From positions 335,001 to 399,000 of the forward strand of contig CALZFC010000077.1 in the NCBI GenBank assembly GCA_945643635.1: a stretch of DNA of 64,000 nucleotides, in the 5' to 3' direction. Below, piece after piece: positions 37,001-55,800 of this stretch. Positions within the stretch are counted from its first letter, which is position 1. Every line of letters begins with the position of its first letter. The notes below the pieces were generated by a model that was given only the letters and a program-made list of their open reading frames with translations, had not been told where the DNA came from and searched no databases. The translations under genes and the position numbers were made by a program. This DNA is from Allodiplogaster sudhausi (taxonomy: Eukaryota; Nematoda; Chromadorea; Rhabditida; Diplogasteridae).

Positions 37001-37155
37001 GCAGTAATAAAGAAGAACTAGCGTTTCTTTATTCTAAAATAAAAGAGCCTCCTCGCAAATAAAAAAGGAAATAGATTACCGTGGGTAGCGCCACGAAGAG
37101 GGATGACAAGGACGCCGGCCTTGCGGCCGCACGGAGCGAGTCGGCTCAGTGACAT
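33785..37155 (-). CDS. asb: Mitochondrial ATP synthase subunit b (ASB-1/ASB-2 type), complete, nine exons
   Basis: Exons 37080-37155, 36793-36870, 36319-36446, 35658-35763, 35292-35420, 34850-34950, 34602-34699, 34124-34241 and 33785-33877 encode 308 residues, the normal length for nematode ASB proteins. Subunit b forms the peripheral stalk of F1Fo ATP synthase, anchored in the inner membrane and holding F1 still. Seen: a basic N-terminal presequence (MSLSRLAPCGRKAG), the nematode box DDCGKEWYAPQPLPELP, HPDRDLVNFPYP, FLMVPDSW, a membrane segment around GPYLFFGGLYAF-like GPYLFFGGLFAFL and WILFYLLVSRTVG, then a long charged helix (YFKGLI-like FFKGLIEEDLKEA, KRRIDYLQQTEETKKRFER) ending QLKTLSPAQI. 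Intron 6 must use a GC donor (AAG|GCTAGT at 34849). Whether it is the asb-1 or asb-2 counterpart is not clear. Confidence 0.95.
35187..35267. repeat. 26-28-bp tandem repeat, three copies
   Basis: CCCCATCGAACTTTGATCAA followed by AGTTAC occurs three times in ATP synthase intron 5, two copies holding the palindrome TTTGATCAAA. Confidence 0.85.
35780..35945. repeat. Degenerate GAGGTCACGGTAAC repeats in ATP synthase intron 3
   Basis: Variants of GAGGTCACGGTAA recur five or six times at irregular spacing just inside the acceptor side of intron 3. Confidence 0.6.
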
Positions 37156-38333
37156 TTCCTCGTGTACCCTATAATCATTAACAAACTTATAACTTATCAG
37201 TATCCAGTTGAAACCAAGCGACATTTCACCAAATGCACTTTTAGATTCAATAGTTTCATATCCATTTCATAAGCAACAAAGCCGCGCACGCCATGGACGC
37301 CATGCCATAACAGTGATAAATGAAGCCAAATTTCCTCGAATGCCATTAAATCAGCACCACTTATCAGCAACAAATCAATACGCAAGTAATCCAAGGCTCA
37401 AAAGTCAGTTCCCTGGTGCTCGTGAACAGCAAGAAGATGCCAGGTAAAGCAAGCAGTGATAATACAGCGAGAACAAGAGATATCAATCAATTCTTCGTCG
37501 TAAGGATGATAAACAAAGCTTAAAACGCTGTGAAAAAGCAGAAGGTTCAGCTTCGACAAGTTTTGGACCGTACATCTTTCCAGGTTACCAAAAGGTACTG
37601 AATGCCAAGCATTTTGCCTTTTCGTGACAGGACATTTCAAAACTCAAACATGCTCCTCGGTTTTATGCCAGTTGTGATTGGCACTCTCTTTTCTTCCTCT
37701 TTAGTTTTTCTTCCCGGTAATCTCACCTTTTTTTTTAAGTGATTCACGGTTACGGATTCTCAAAATAGATAGCTTGCAAATATTCCAACTAATGAGGTCG
37801 AATACGGGGATCGTTCATGTCGAAGAATCACATTCAAGGACTACTTGTTATAAAATGAGTACTGGTATGCGGCGTGAATATGAAATACTTCGTGGCATGC
37901 AATTATTTTTTGTCTATCATTCGGCAACTGCGTTTGCTAAACCTCAGTCAGCAAGCAGCCCTTCTTGTGTTTCTCCTTCCTCAACTATTTGTAAGTGATC
38001 TTACGATATGCTTAACACAAATCCTTCAGTTCTTTTTATTCGAAACCGTGTAACATAGTAACAACAAGCCAGTCATTCGACTGTTAGAAAAACAACAAAA
38101 CAACGTTCACGGGTCCAGATATCATCGCCCTCTCATTGGAATTGGAATCATTCCTTGAGAACCGTAGCGTGGGTTGGTCGGATGAATCATTACATGATCC
38201 GACCATGGAGACCATTTCAACGAGAAATAACAGAGGCAAAGATCTACTCACAGAATATAGATCAAATAGCCGAGACAAGGACAATATAACACGACAATAT
38301 CAATTTAAGGTTGCTGAAGAAGAGACAGATAGG

Positions 38334-38397
<64 letters not shown>

Positions 38398-38631
38398 AAG
38401 AGCACAAATCTACCATTTATTTGTAGACAAGACATGTTACGATAGGGCAAAATCAAGTACTCTCTTCAACACAGCCTACTTAAACAGGCAAGCCTAAAGC
38501 AAGAACGTTTTGATAACAGAAGTAGAAATCAGAGTATGCCAGAAATCGATATACTCACTTGAGCATCTCCCAAAAGGATTCAAAAAGTTGACCAAGATTC
38601 ATAATGAGGGGGCGGGGCAAGGAAACCCCTC
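37156..38631. other. Spacer between the ATP synthase b and RUVBL2 genes
   Basis: About 1.5 kb between the 5' end of one minus-strand gene and the 3' end of the next. It holds a (GA)n tract at 38336-38394 and otherwise nothing I recognise. The gap is too large for a typical nematode operon. Confidence 0.6.
38336..38394. repeat. (GA)n microsatellite
   Basis: Pure GA run downstream of the RUVBL2 gene. Confidence 0.95.
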
Positions 38632-44981
<6,350 letters not shown>

Positions 44982-47023
44982 AGCTAATTGTAGGAAAACT
45001 TGAGCATAATTACAATATTACTTAAGCAGTAAAACTCCCGAAAACTGCTCAATCACGTGCATATGAAGAACATACAAAGAAACCACAGCATTACAGCATT
45101 CGTTATCAACGAAAAGTCTAATCAATTAACAAGAACATCTTAAAATAAAAAAGAATTAGAACTTATTCTGCCTTAATTTGTCTTTCGAATTCTTGGCTAC
45201 TTGCCATTGAATTCAAATTCCCAGACCCTACCGTAATCTTTTCCGTGCGAGACTCAACGAGCACGCTGGTCGCGTCTCAAATCCATTTCAAATTGCAAAA
45301 AGTGGGCGGAGCCAGCCGATCAGCCAATCACGGCAGAGCACGGGCAGCGGGCGGTCGGGAGCGGTCGGGCCGCTGCCTTTCTCCTCTTCTCTCCTCCTCC
45401 GTGCTGGCCCGGCCCCCGATGTCTCTCTGCCCGCGAGAGAGTGTGTGCGTATTTGTGTTCGGACATGCCGGAATTGTTGATGTTTGGGGTTTTATGCAGC
45501 CAGGATTTCACCCAAACCGGGATCACACCCATTTAGACCCATTTTAAGCCAGCTTTCCTGCTGTGCACGGTATTAGCCCTCCGCCCCGCACCTAGGCCCC
45601 CGTGACCCGACCGCAACGCGTGGCCACTAGGGAGAGGCCACGCGTCGCGTGCGAGCATTCGATAGCTCCCGCCGCCGTGCTGCGACGTTCTCCGTCGTTC
45701 GTGCAGCTGCCGCCGCCCAGATTCGGCGCCTCTGAAGGTTCAACCGTGCCGTTTTCAGAGAGGTTTTCATAGATTTTCACGGTATGTTCGCCAGACACAG
45801 AATTTTCCCTCCCGGACCCTTTTTCGATCCTAGCCACCTCTGGTGGGTGCGGCCCAGGGGGTGGGGCCCACATGGCCGGGGTAGGAGCGGCCGCAACGCG
45901 TGAAAAGGCGCGTTGCTTGTCTATGCGTCTCTGCACTGTCCTCTAGAGGCAGCTGACCCGGTCGATATGGCTTGGATGGGGGCCCTGATAGTAACCATGG
46001 AAGGGTGTTACCCCCCTTCTGATGATCGTCAGGGTTTTGTTTACGAGAAGCTACTGAGGACGTCGACAGCTACGGAGAAAGGAAGATAATAACTAAACAC
46101 ACGCATATATATTAAATGACACGTCATCTCTTGAAACGATTTCACAACTCGGGCGGTTTTGGTTTTGTTTGTGATATCATCACGCGGTACAAGTAACAAC
46201 CATTTGTTGTTCTCTCGTGTTCTTGAGAGTTGTATGTGTCTCTAACAAAGTAGTTTTCGAGCAAGGATGGCAGGGGGTGATAGGCGCTTAGGTCGAGGCC
46301 TCTTGCCTAATCGATTGGTGTAGGGACGCTGCTTGCTATATAGCCTCACAGACTCGCCGCTGTTTCTTCTCCCCCTATCCCGCCAATTTGGGGTGCTCAT
46401 TGGACTCTTATACTGCAAAATTTCTCATGTTGTGAGCCATTTTTCCTCTATTTTCTGTTTCAGAGGAGTGGAGAGTTATTTATTGTTGGTTGTTAACGTT
46501 TTTATTTATATTAAAAAAAAGTTGCTGATAAATTAATGTTGAGAGCCACCGTTCTTATCGTCTAAGCTTCACTGTTGCATTCGCATATATCACGATATCT
46601 CAAAACGTCTTTTGGCCTGTGAGAGTACACTTTGGAGAAGTGTTCTTCTGTGCGATGCGTGTAAAAGCTCGGGAAATATCTGGATTGGAGAGAACGCGTG
46701 GTGGGGCGGGGTTGTTGTTACTGAAAGGAGGAGGTGAAAAATGCATTAGATATTGATGTTTTCCGCAATTGTAGTTTGTGGTCCGCTCTTCGTGAACATG
46801 CGAATCTTGTCCGAATGGCGAAAGAAATAATATATATATGCTCGGAATAGAAGTGACATATAGACGAACTAGAATAATTTCTGATTCCAGAACAGGAGCG
46901 CAAAGCGTCTCCACCACGCGCAGATAAAGGCGGATTATCGCTTCGTTTCCGGCACGGAACGCGAGCTCGAGAGATCGGGAAGATCCTTCGTTTCTGACCG
47001 CCCGCGGCAGCGGTGCCCCCGGC
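44982..47023. promoter_or_regulatory. Divergent 2-kb spacer between RUVBL2 (-) and BET (+) with a GC-rich segment
   Basis: Near 45325 a CCAAT box (GCCAATCACG) precedes a G/C-rich run. 45550-45960 is GC-rich and contains NotI- and MluI-like sites (GCGGCCGC, ACGCGT) and a 114-codon minus-strand frame (45592-45936) with protein-like stretches (ENSVSGEHTVKIYENLS) but no start or splice context I trust. The remainder, 46000-47000, is ordinary. The segment probably contains promoters for both genes; the GC-rich part could instead be inserted DNA. Confidence 0.45.
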
Positions 47024-49361
47024 ATGAGCACTGTCGCTTCCGACAAGATCAAGGTGAATTAAATTTTTTTTATTTAGCCCAAAAACCAGGAATTTGTCAC
47101 TCTTTTTTTCAGTCATTATCACGAAGAGAACTATAGTAAAAATGACTGAGAAAAATAAGAGCATAAAAAGAGACATTTCGGAATGTCCACGGTATCCAAG
47201 CATACTGTAGTTCATTTTTGGTTATGGTATGCGGTGTGTATTCAACAGACACTTTTGTTGTCGGGTATTTCTGCTGCTCTTTAGTGCTTATATTTTCTTT
47301 TCACTTTCTTTCTAATCGTCTATAAAGATAATAAGCAATTTGTAATTAATAAATTAATTTCTAGACGGAGGAAGGCGTGAGTACGTCGGGAGACGGCGAC
47401 GACGGCCACAGCACGACAGGCTCGGGCGGGCTCGCTATTGACGAAGAAGACGAAGAGGAGTCCACGGCCACCATCAAGATGGAGGACGGTGGAGAGGTGG
47501 ATCGAGCGGCAGCCGGAGGAGTTGGAGTAGGAGGAGGAGGCGGCCAACCAGGCACCTCTGCAGCAGGAGCAGCTGGACCCATCAACAACTCCAAGGCAGC
47601 CGGCGGAGATGGTGGTGGAGCCACCACGGAGAATCCATGGGCATCGCCGAGACAGGTCAGAAATGTGGAGGAGATGGAGTGCTCCTTTAAGATGATGACA
47701 TGGAGGGGAGCATTAGTCTAAAGGGGAAAATGGCCCCTTCAAGATACTGAGGAAAAATGAAAATTAAAGATCTTCAGTCTCCGCAGAAATTCTGCTTGGA
47801 GTCTATTTTTAGCCCGTTTCGTAGAACTACTCCTAGGGGTCTATGTTTTGCCTCAATTTTCACGTGAAATGCTCCCTGGGTCTGTATTTAGTCATAGTTT
47901 CATAGACATCGAGGAGAATTTCTATGTTTAGCCCCCCGTGCCCTGGAACCGGCCACGTTTTATATATAGCCTTTGCGCATTTGGAAAAGGCTGAGACATG
48001 GCTTGTTTACCCCATGCTCTCTCTCTTGTTGGCTCTGGATAAGTGTGAGGAGAGGCACGTGGAGGAGGGGGGAGAAGGCTAGGGGCACATGTGTCATGGC
48101 AGGATGAGTGTGTGGGAGGGGGAGAGCATGTGATGAGGAGAGAGGCAGAGAAAGAGACGGGAGAGAGTAGCGGAAGATGAGAGAGTAAAAGAAGAGGGTG
48201 AGCAGACTCGGCCTGGTTGCTACTGCATTGTGAGTGTTTATAGCGATAATGACGAAGGCTTGGTTGGAGGGCGAAGGAGAGATAGAGAGGACAGAGTGTG
48301 GTGAGAGAGAGCGCGGGGGGAGAGAGAGAAAAGAAGTGAGAGATAGTTGCATCACACGCTCAATGCTGCCGGAGCTACCAATCGATTGGGAACAGCGAGT
48401 GAGGGACGCGGGGTAAGGGGAAGTAGAAAGGAGATGAGAGAGGATGAGTCACTGGGGACGAGAGAGAGAGAGTGAGAGAGATGGGAGATTGAGAGAGAAA
48501 GAATGAGAGATGAGAGAGAGTGAGAGAGAAGACAGAGGATGAAGTGTGGCTTGAAGAACAAAGGCCATGGTGAAATGTTCGTAGTGCTCGGCTATATATA
48601 GAGGCTCTTCAGTAGATTGATGAGTGTCTATTTGTTACGATAGTTAACATCCCGAGGGCATACAGGAATACATGTTAGGAAAGACTGGAAATACAAGAAC
48701 ATATGGGTGAAATAGAAGAAAATTAAAGATTTTAGTGAAATGGAACAAAATTCAAGAGTTTGGTGGAAGAAACAGAGTGATAAATTATTATTATTATATT
48801 TTAAGGAGCCCGTAAATGGCGTTGTCCAGCCGCGAGTTCTGCCCCCGATTGGCAAGCCCACCCGGCACACGAACCAGCTGGAGTACATCATGAATCAGGC
48901 AAGGGTTTCGAGATGTCATTTTAGAGACACTCTAAAGATGTGATGTGGTTGCTTCTTTGAAGTAGTGAGGAAAGTTGAGGAGGGTTTTGAGCCGTTTTGG
49001 TATTTAAACCTTAGGTATTTTGTTTTATTAGAAGAGAACATGAAAAAGATGTTGAATGAGTTGAAAAAAGAGAACCTGAAAGAGATGTTGAATGAGTTGA
49101 AGAAAGAGAACATGAAAAGTTGTTGAACAAGTTGAAGAAGAAGAAGAAGAGAATAAAATAGAAATAAGGAGGTTCTTTAGGTTCTGAAGCAAGCGCTGAA
49201 GCACAAACATGCGTGGCCGTTTGCGAAGCCGGTCGACGCTGCCAAGCTAGCACTCCCGGTTTGTTGTTAATTAATTAATATTATTTTATTTTATTTACGA
49301 CGTGAATACCATCAGCAAACATTGATGTTGAACAGTGAATATGGCGGCTGAAGAAATATAA

Positions 49362-49414
<53 letters not shown>

Positions 49415-52400
49415 TACCGCAATACACATATATTTAGCTTTGGTTAAAAAAAAGAATCTTATTCTTGGCAGGACTACCACAAAGTGATCGCGCGTCCCAT
49501 GGACATGAACACGATTGAGAAGCGCTTGAAGAACTGCTATTATTACTCGTCCAAGGATTGCATGGAGGTTGGTATTGGGGTGTGGTCTGTTGTGTTGTTG
49601 TCCAACACTTGTAAACACCTCTGGTCTCGGAGTCTCGTGTACACTTCTCTTGTCCTCCGTTGTGTCACTGCTTGCAAATTAGGAAAAAATGTAAATAAAA
49701 AAAATTAAAGAAAAAGTTAGATGCTTCAAAAAGTAAGAGTGATTGTTGTGTACGAAAAAACGCTTGATAGAAAGAAAAAAAAAGACATCTTTTTTGGAAT
49801 GACATTACAATCATTCTTACTGGTGTTTTAGCTCACCTCAATGGGTAATATAGATGTAAGTTCCGGGGATTTTTGATTGTCCATTTTAAAGCGGCTATCC
49901 AGGGACCTTAAAGTCTACCGTAACCCTTGAGAAAAGAGCATATAACAAAAGAGATGCAGCCATCGAAGTACGGTAGATTTTACGGTTCATCGATACCCCC
50001 TTTAATGAAGGAAACCATCTTCCAGGTCCTCTGCATGTGCATTTTCTTGAGTCTCGTATTTGCTTCTACTGGCATGCTCCTGTTTCACACATTTTCACGT
50101 GTTGAAATGGCTTTTTTTACTCAAAAATAAGAAGAAAAAACTTGTTCTTGCTTGCTTGCTTTCTCTCCGCCACCTGCACTGTAACTATTATCTCTCTCTC
50201 TCTCTCTCTCTTTTGGATATATCTTTCTCGTATATGCATATCAACACCGGAACATGGCCCAACAAGGAATGAATACAGGTCCAAATTATATATTTATTCA
50301 TCCACACTATAACTGGTGTCTCCTTTTTGGTGTCGTTGTTCTTTCCTGTGCCCGCGTCGAGTAATCTCGGCATTTTTAGAAGAAGGCAGAAAGAGCTGCA
50401 CTAGTTATGACACTAAAAATTGCTTCAAAAGAATATAATGCTCTGCCAGCCCGAAGCAATTTTTTTATTCCAGCAAAAAAAAGCCCTGTTTGAACAACGC
50501 CCACCCGCTTAGCTCTCCTTGTCTTTAATATTATTATGCTCTAATTGTATATATGAAAGAAGCTTTGTAAGAAAGCGTAAATGTGTCATTGAAGAGGCAG
50601 GTAAAATATGCCTTTAAATTTTGTATCTTTTTTTTCTTTTCTAGAATGGGCTCGAGCTCTTTCGCCTCTGAGGAAACAACGTGTACCTCTGCAGTCTATT
50701 GTATGAACATGGTCATTATATGAGCGGAGCGGAGAGACTTGATTATTTGGTTTAAAAGAATTAATTAAATGGAGAAGATGTGTAAATTATAAAATGCGCC
50801 TTCCGGTGTTGATTTGCAGTACACTTTGTTATTTTCTTCTTTCAGCAATCGAGTTCCCGTTTTTGTCTGATTATGTTCAACTTTTTACTTTCTCTCTTTA
50901 AAATGCATCAAAAAGGCCCAAGAATTTTCTAATTTTTTTTTCCGCTCAATAGCCTGCTGGGGACGCCTGTCATCGTTGTGATGTGATATAGAGGAGGAGA
51001 ACTGAGGTTCCACTGGGGGCATTAGTGTTCCTCTATTATGGTGCTACAGTAGCCTTTTGTTTTGTCTGGTTTCCTGAAATGTTCATTTTTAATCTGTTAT
51101 GTGGCCTGCTCTCTCAAACATCTCTACGGGAATCAAAATTGTGAGGCACATTTTTTTTTGTTTGTTGCATTCTAAGGGCTACCAGCGGATTGTTATCTTG
51201 TTAGGATAATTTAGTGAACTAAAAGATACTTTTTTTTGATTTGACAAATAAAATGAGTTAAAAAGAAAAGAATAGTAAAAAAAAAGAAACAAGTCTCTCC
51301 GGTCTCTCCTACTATCCTCTCCTCTATGCAGGACATAATGACCATGTTCAACAACTGCTACACGTACAACCCGCCCAGCTATGGCGTAGTGACGATGGCG
51401 AAAGAGCTCGAGCAGTACATACTCGGCCGCTGCGTTGACATGCCCTCTCAGGTAGTATACTGTAGCTCTCTGGGACTTTTCGTTGCAGGACTTCGAGGCA
51501 ATCTTCAAGAACTGCTATCAGTTCAACCAGAGCGAAGATGACGTATCGCTCATGTGCAAGAACATTGAGAATCTGTACAGAGAGAGGATCAAGGGTCTAC
51601 CGTCGCCGGTATTCGGGGAGGGAATACTGTAGTTTTCCACTTAGGATGCTAAAAGATTATGAAATCCTGGTTTTCTGGAATTTAGGATACTAAAAGATCA
51701 TGAAATAGGAAGTCTGTACTTTACATCCCTTAATTAAAATGATGATATCTAGCAGTTGAATAGCGAGTACCTGTATTTAAATTTTTCAAAATTAAATATA
51801 ATTAAGCTATTAAAAAAAACAAATATTTAATAAGTAAGAAGTAGAATACTCTTGAAACAGCTTATATTTGTTCGTTACAGGAAGTCGAGATTCCTCGTCC
51901 TGCATGTAAGCGTGGTCCTCCTGGTCGCGGCGGCTTCAAGAAGGGCGGCGTCGGCCGCGGAGGGAGCATCTCCGGCAGAGGAGGAGGAGGTGCAGGAGGT
52001 ACGCCCAGAGAATCGCCGGCACGGACCCCGGCTGCTGTGCCAGCCGCGGCCCGAACCCCGGCTCTGCCCCCCTCCTCTGGCGGTGGTGCCTCAGGCTCAG
52101 GCTCTTCCTCGTCCTCTGGCACTGTCCAGCCGGAACAGCGTGTCGTCCTTGAGCACTTTCACAAGGCGACAACGCTTGCAGCAGGTCAGGATCCATTTGG
52201 AGGAGCGCACCCGGGGGTGTGGGGGCATTTGGGGGACCCGATTGGGAGTGAAAGGGTCCTTAGGAGCCCCTTTTGGGGTGAAAGGGATGAGACAGAGCGG
52301 ACGGAGATGGATAAACGGTGAGAGAGAGACGGTTTTCCCCTGCCCCCAGCACACATTTTGTACGAGGAAAAATTACATTTAGCATAGGCGATTAGATACT

Positions 52401-55260
52401 TTAGGCTTTCCCAAAACAGCACAAAAACTATTTTTTTAATAAAAAATCAAAACGAATTATTTTAAAGAACTTGTTAGAACTTCCAAACGACAAAAACGGA
52501 AAAGTTGAGCTAACAAATTGAGAATTTTTTTGCTTAAATAAATTTCTTCAAAATTTTCCATGTGCGCAGAAGAATGGATCCTACTTGTGAAGGCTTTTGT
52601 GTTTTGAATGTGCTGAGTTTTGTGCTTGTCCGTAATCCCCCCCCCCCCACCTCCTTATCCGAGAGCAAGATGATTCACCCCCATTCATCCGAACAAGATT
52701 CCAAGATTCACCCTCCTGGCCTCTGAGCAAGAGTGCTTGTTTTGCAAGTTTTTCTGTGCTAGTTTGCCCTGTTGTCGTTTAGAAAAGCTCAAAGTTTTAC
52801 TTTTTAAACGTATGATGCAAGATAATTATTAGATTTTTTTTTCTTCTGACTTCCCGCTTTTCCGCCTGAAGTTTCTATACTAATATGCCTCGTGCAAGAT
52901 TAGTTCGCTAGAAGCAAGCTCCGTATTTGTCATTTTATCCCCTCAGGGATCTATATATTTCAGCCCTATGTGTGCAAGATAGGGAAGATAGCAGTGCGAT
53001 GTGAGACGTGTATATAGCTTGTGTTGTGCACGTGAGGAAATTCAAATGCACCAGAATTCAACTCCTTTTCCAGTGTCTCGCGAATCTTCCGTCTCTGTGC
53101 AGAGGGGCGCCGCTGATAGCTCTTCTCTTCTTGGAGACGTCGCAGATGTTGTCTCGGACGAGGTTATTATAGAATATTATGTTAATTAATAAATAAATAG
53201 AGAAAATAATAATACTGTATCGATATAACGTAAAATGGCCGTTAGGCGAGCCTAATAAAACGTAGAAAAAAAGGAAAGCAAAATTCAGCCAAACGGCGAA
53301 GTGAAATTCGTGGCTGCGCCCGCTCCGCCCGTCACGCCTACCGTAGTCCAGAAGGGGGTCAAGAGGAAGGCGGACACGACTACAGCGGAACTGGATGCGG
53401 CCAAGGTAGTGGTGGGGCGGAGTCGGCGGGAAATTTGAAATTGTGTTCGAAAAATTATGTAGAATTAAAGTGAATTAATGAACAAAATATCAGTTTTTTT
53501 TTAATTGCAGGCCCTGAGCGCCTCTTCCCGTCGCGAGTCTCGTCCCGTGAAGCGGCCGCACCACCAGCCGATCGACTACTCCCAGCTGCCGCCACGCATC
53601 AAGGGCAAGCTGTCCGAGCAGCTCAAGTACATCACCAAGGTCATCAATGACCTCTTTGGCAAGAGGTGCAAGGTTAGCATTGAGGTGCTGGGTGAAGCAA
53701 GGGTCTGGCTTTGGAAATGGGTGGGAATCTGGGTAGTCTTGGCGGTTCTAAATGGAATCAACACTGGTATTGAGGTGTTGGGTGGAAAAAGTGGTCTGGC
53801 TTTGGAAATGGGTGGGAATCTGGGTAGTCTTGGCGACTCTAAATGGAATCAACACTGGAAGTGTGGCGGTTGTAGATGTTTATTTGCTTGTTTATTGATG
53901 GGCCTGGGAACTTAGGACTGGGCAAGGAATCTGGCAATGAGGATTGGTCTAAGGAACCTGGGGATTGGACAATGAGGTTGATATGGCAAGAGCCGCTCCA
54001 AGACATGCCATCTCATTTGTCTGTGTTATAAGCAGGCCTTCGCGTGGCCTTTCCTGGAGCCAGTGGATGTGGAGGGTCTGCGACTGGACAACTACTACGA
54101 CATTGTGCAGCATCCGATGGATCTGGGAACGATTAAGAAGAAGCTCGAAGCGAAGCAGTACGCCGGAGCCGATGAGGTGGGTTGTAAGATGGTGAAAATT
54201 GGGGCCAACTACCCCCACCCCCACTTACTCGGTTCCTAAAGGTTGACTTTGAGAGCGAGAGAGAGAGAGAGAGTAAGAGAGAGAGAGAGAAAGATAGAGA
54301 TAGAGGGAAAGAGAGAAAGCGAGAAGGAAAGAGAGAGAGAGCGAAAGAGAGAGAGAAAGAGAGAAAGAAAAAAGTTTTTCATTTATTTTGCCACCCTGTT
54401 TTATTTTTAAGAAAGAGCCTTTAAAAAAAGTTTGGTAAAATAAGAATTGTTAAAAACAACTCTCTTCAGGTTCGCGCTGATGTCTTGCTCTGCTGCACAA
54501 ACTGCTTCAAATATAACCCCGTCGGAGATGTCATTCATAATGCTGGGAAGCAGCTACAGGTTATTTTTTAAGAAAAAAATTATCGGAAAAAGAAGCAGAT
54601 TATTATATAAAAAAATATTTAAAAAAAAATTAAGAGTAAAAAGACAATATAAAAGAATTATTTAAAAGAAATATAGAAAGTAAGTAAAACGGAGATTCTA
54701 AATGGTGGTTCGAAAGAGCTTGTTAAAGTGATGTCCTTGTCTCGACTTGCAGACATACTTCGAGGAGAAGTACCGCCACTTGCCAGAGGAGCCGATCGAA
54801 GAGGTGCACATGGAGGAGGCGCCGGTTCTGCCGGCTGCGACCGCTGGTGAGAATGGTGGGGGGGGGGCAATGACGGGACCCCCATTTCGAAAATTGCCCT
54901 TTTTTCATGAGGCAATAATGGGACCTCCCATCTCGAAGAGAACCCCTGTATCTGAAAACGTAAATGTTGCCAAGAAGGGAATGCTGTGAAATGGGACCGG
55001 AAATTGCATGCTATAATAATTTGCATAATTAATTTGCATAAGTGGGAGGGGCGTGCTATATTAATTTGCATAATTGCAGGTTCTTCCGGTCTTGGCACGA
55101 TGCCAATGCTGGCTGCCGCCGCCGTCGCTCCTCCTCCTCACATGGCACTGGACGATGACGAGAAGGTCGAGAACTACCTGTTCCAGGTGCAGAGTGAACA
55201 GAGGAGGATGCAGGAGAAACTAGCCGAGCTGCAGAGACACACCCAGGTAAGGCTTATGGC

Positions 55261-55295
<35 letters not shown>

Positions 55296-55460
55296 GTCTT
55301 TTTCTTCTCTTTCACTCCCTCTCTCTCTATCTCTAGCTCTTTCCCTCTCGTCTCTTTCGTTCTTCCGCCCTCTCTCTTGTTTATCTCTCTCTCTCTCTAT
55401 CTCTATCTCTTTCGTTCTCTTTCTCTCTCTCTCTCTCTCTCTCTATCTCTATCTCTTTCG

Positions 55461-55510
<50 letters not shown>

Positions 55511-55515
55511 ATCTT

Positions 55516-55553
<38 letters not shown>

Positions 55554-55723
55554 GTCTTTTTCTTCTCTTTCACTCCCTCTCTCTCTATCTCTAACTCTTT
55601 CCCTCTCGTCTCTTTCGTTCTTCCGCCCTCTCTCTTGTTTATCTCTCTCTCTCTCTATCTCTATCTCTTTCGTTCTCTTTCTCTCTCTCTCTCTCTCTCT
55701 ATCTCTATCTCTTTCGTTCTCTT

Positions 55724-55762
<39 letters not shown>

Positions 55763-55763
55763 A

Positions 55764-55800
<37 letters not shown>

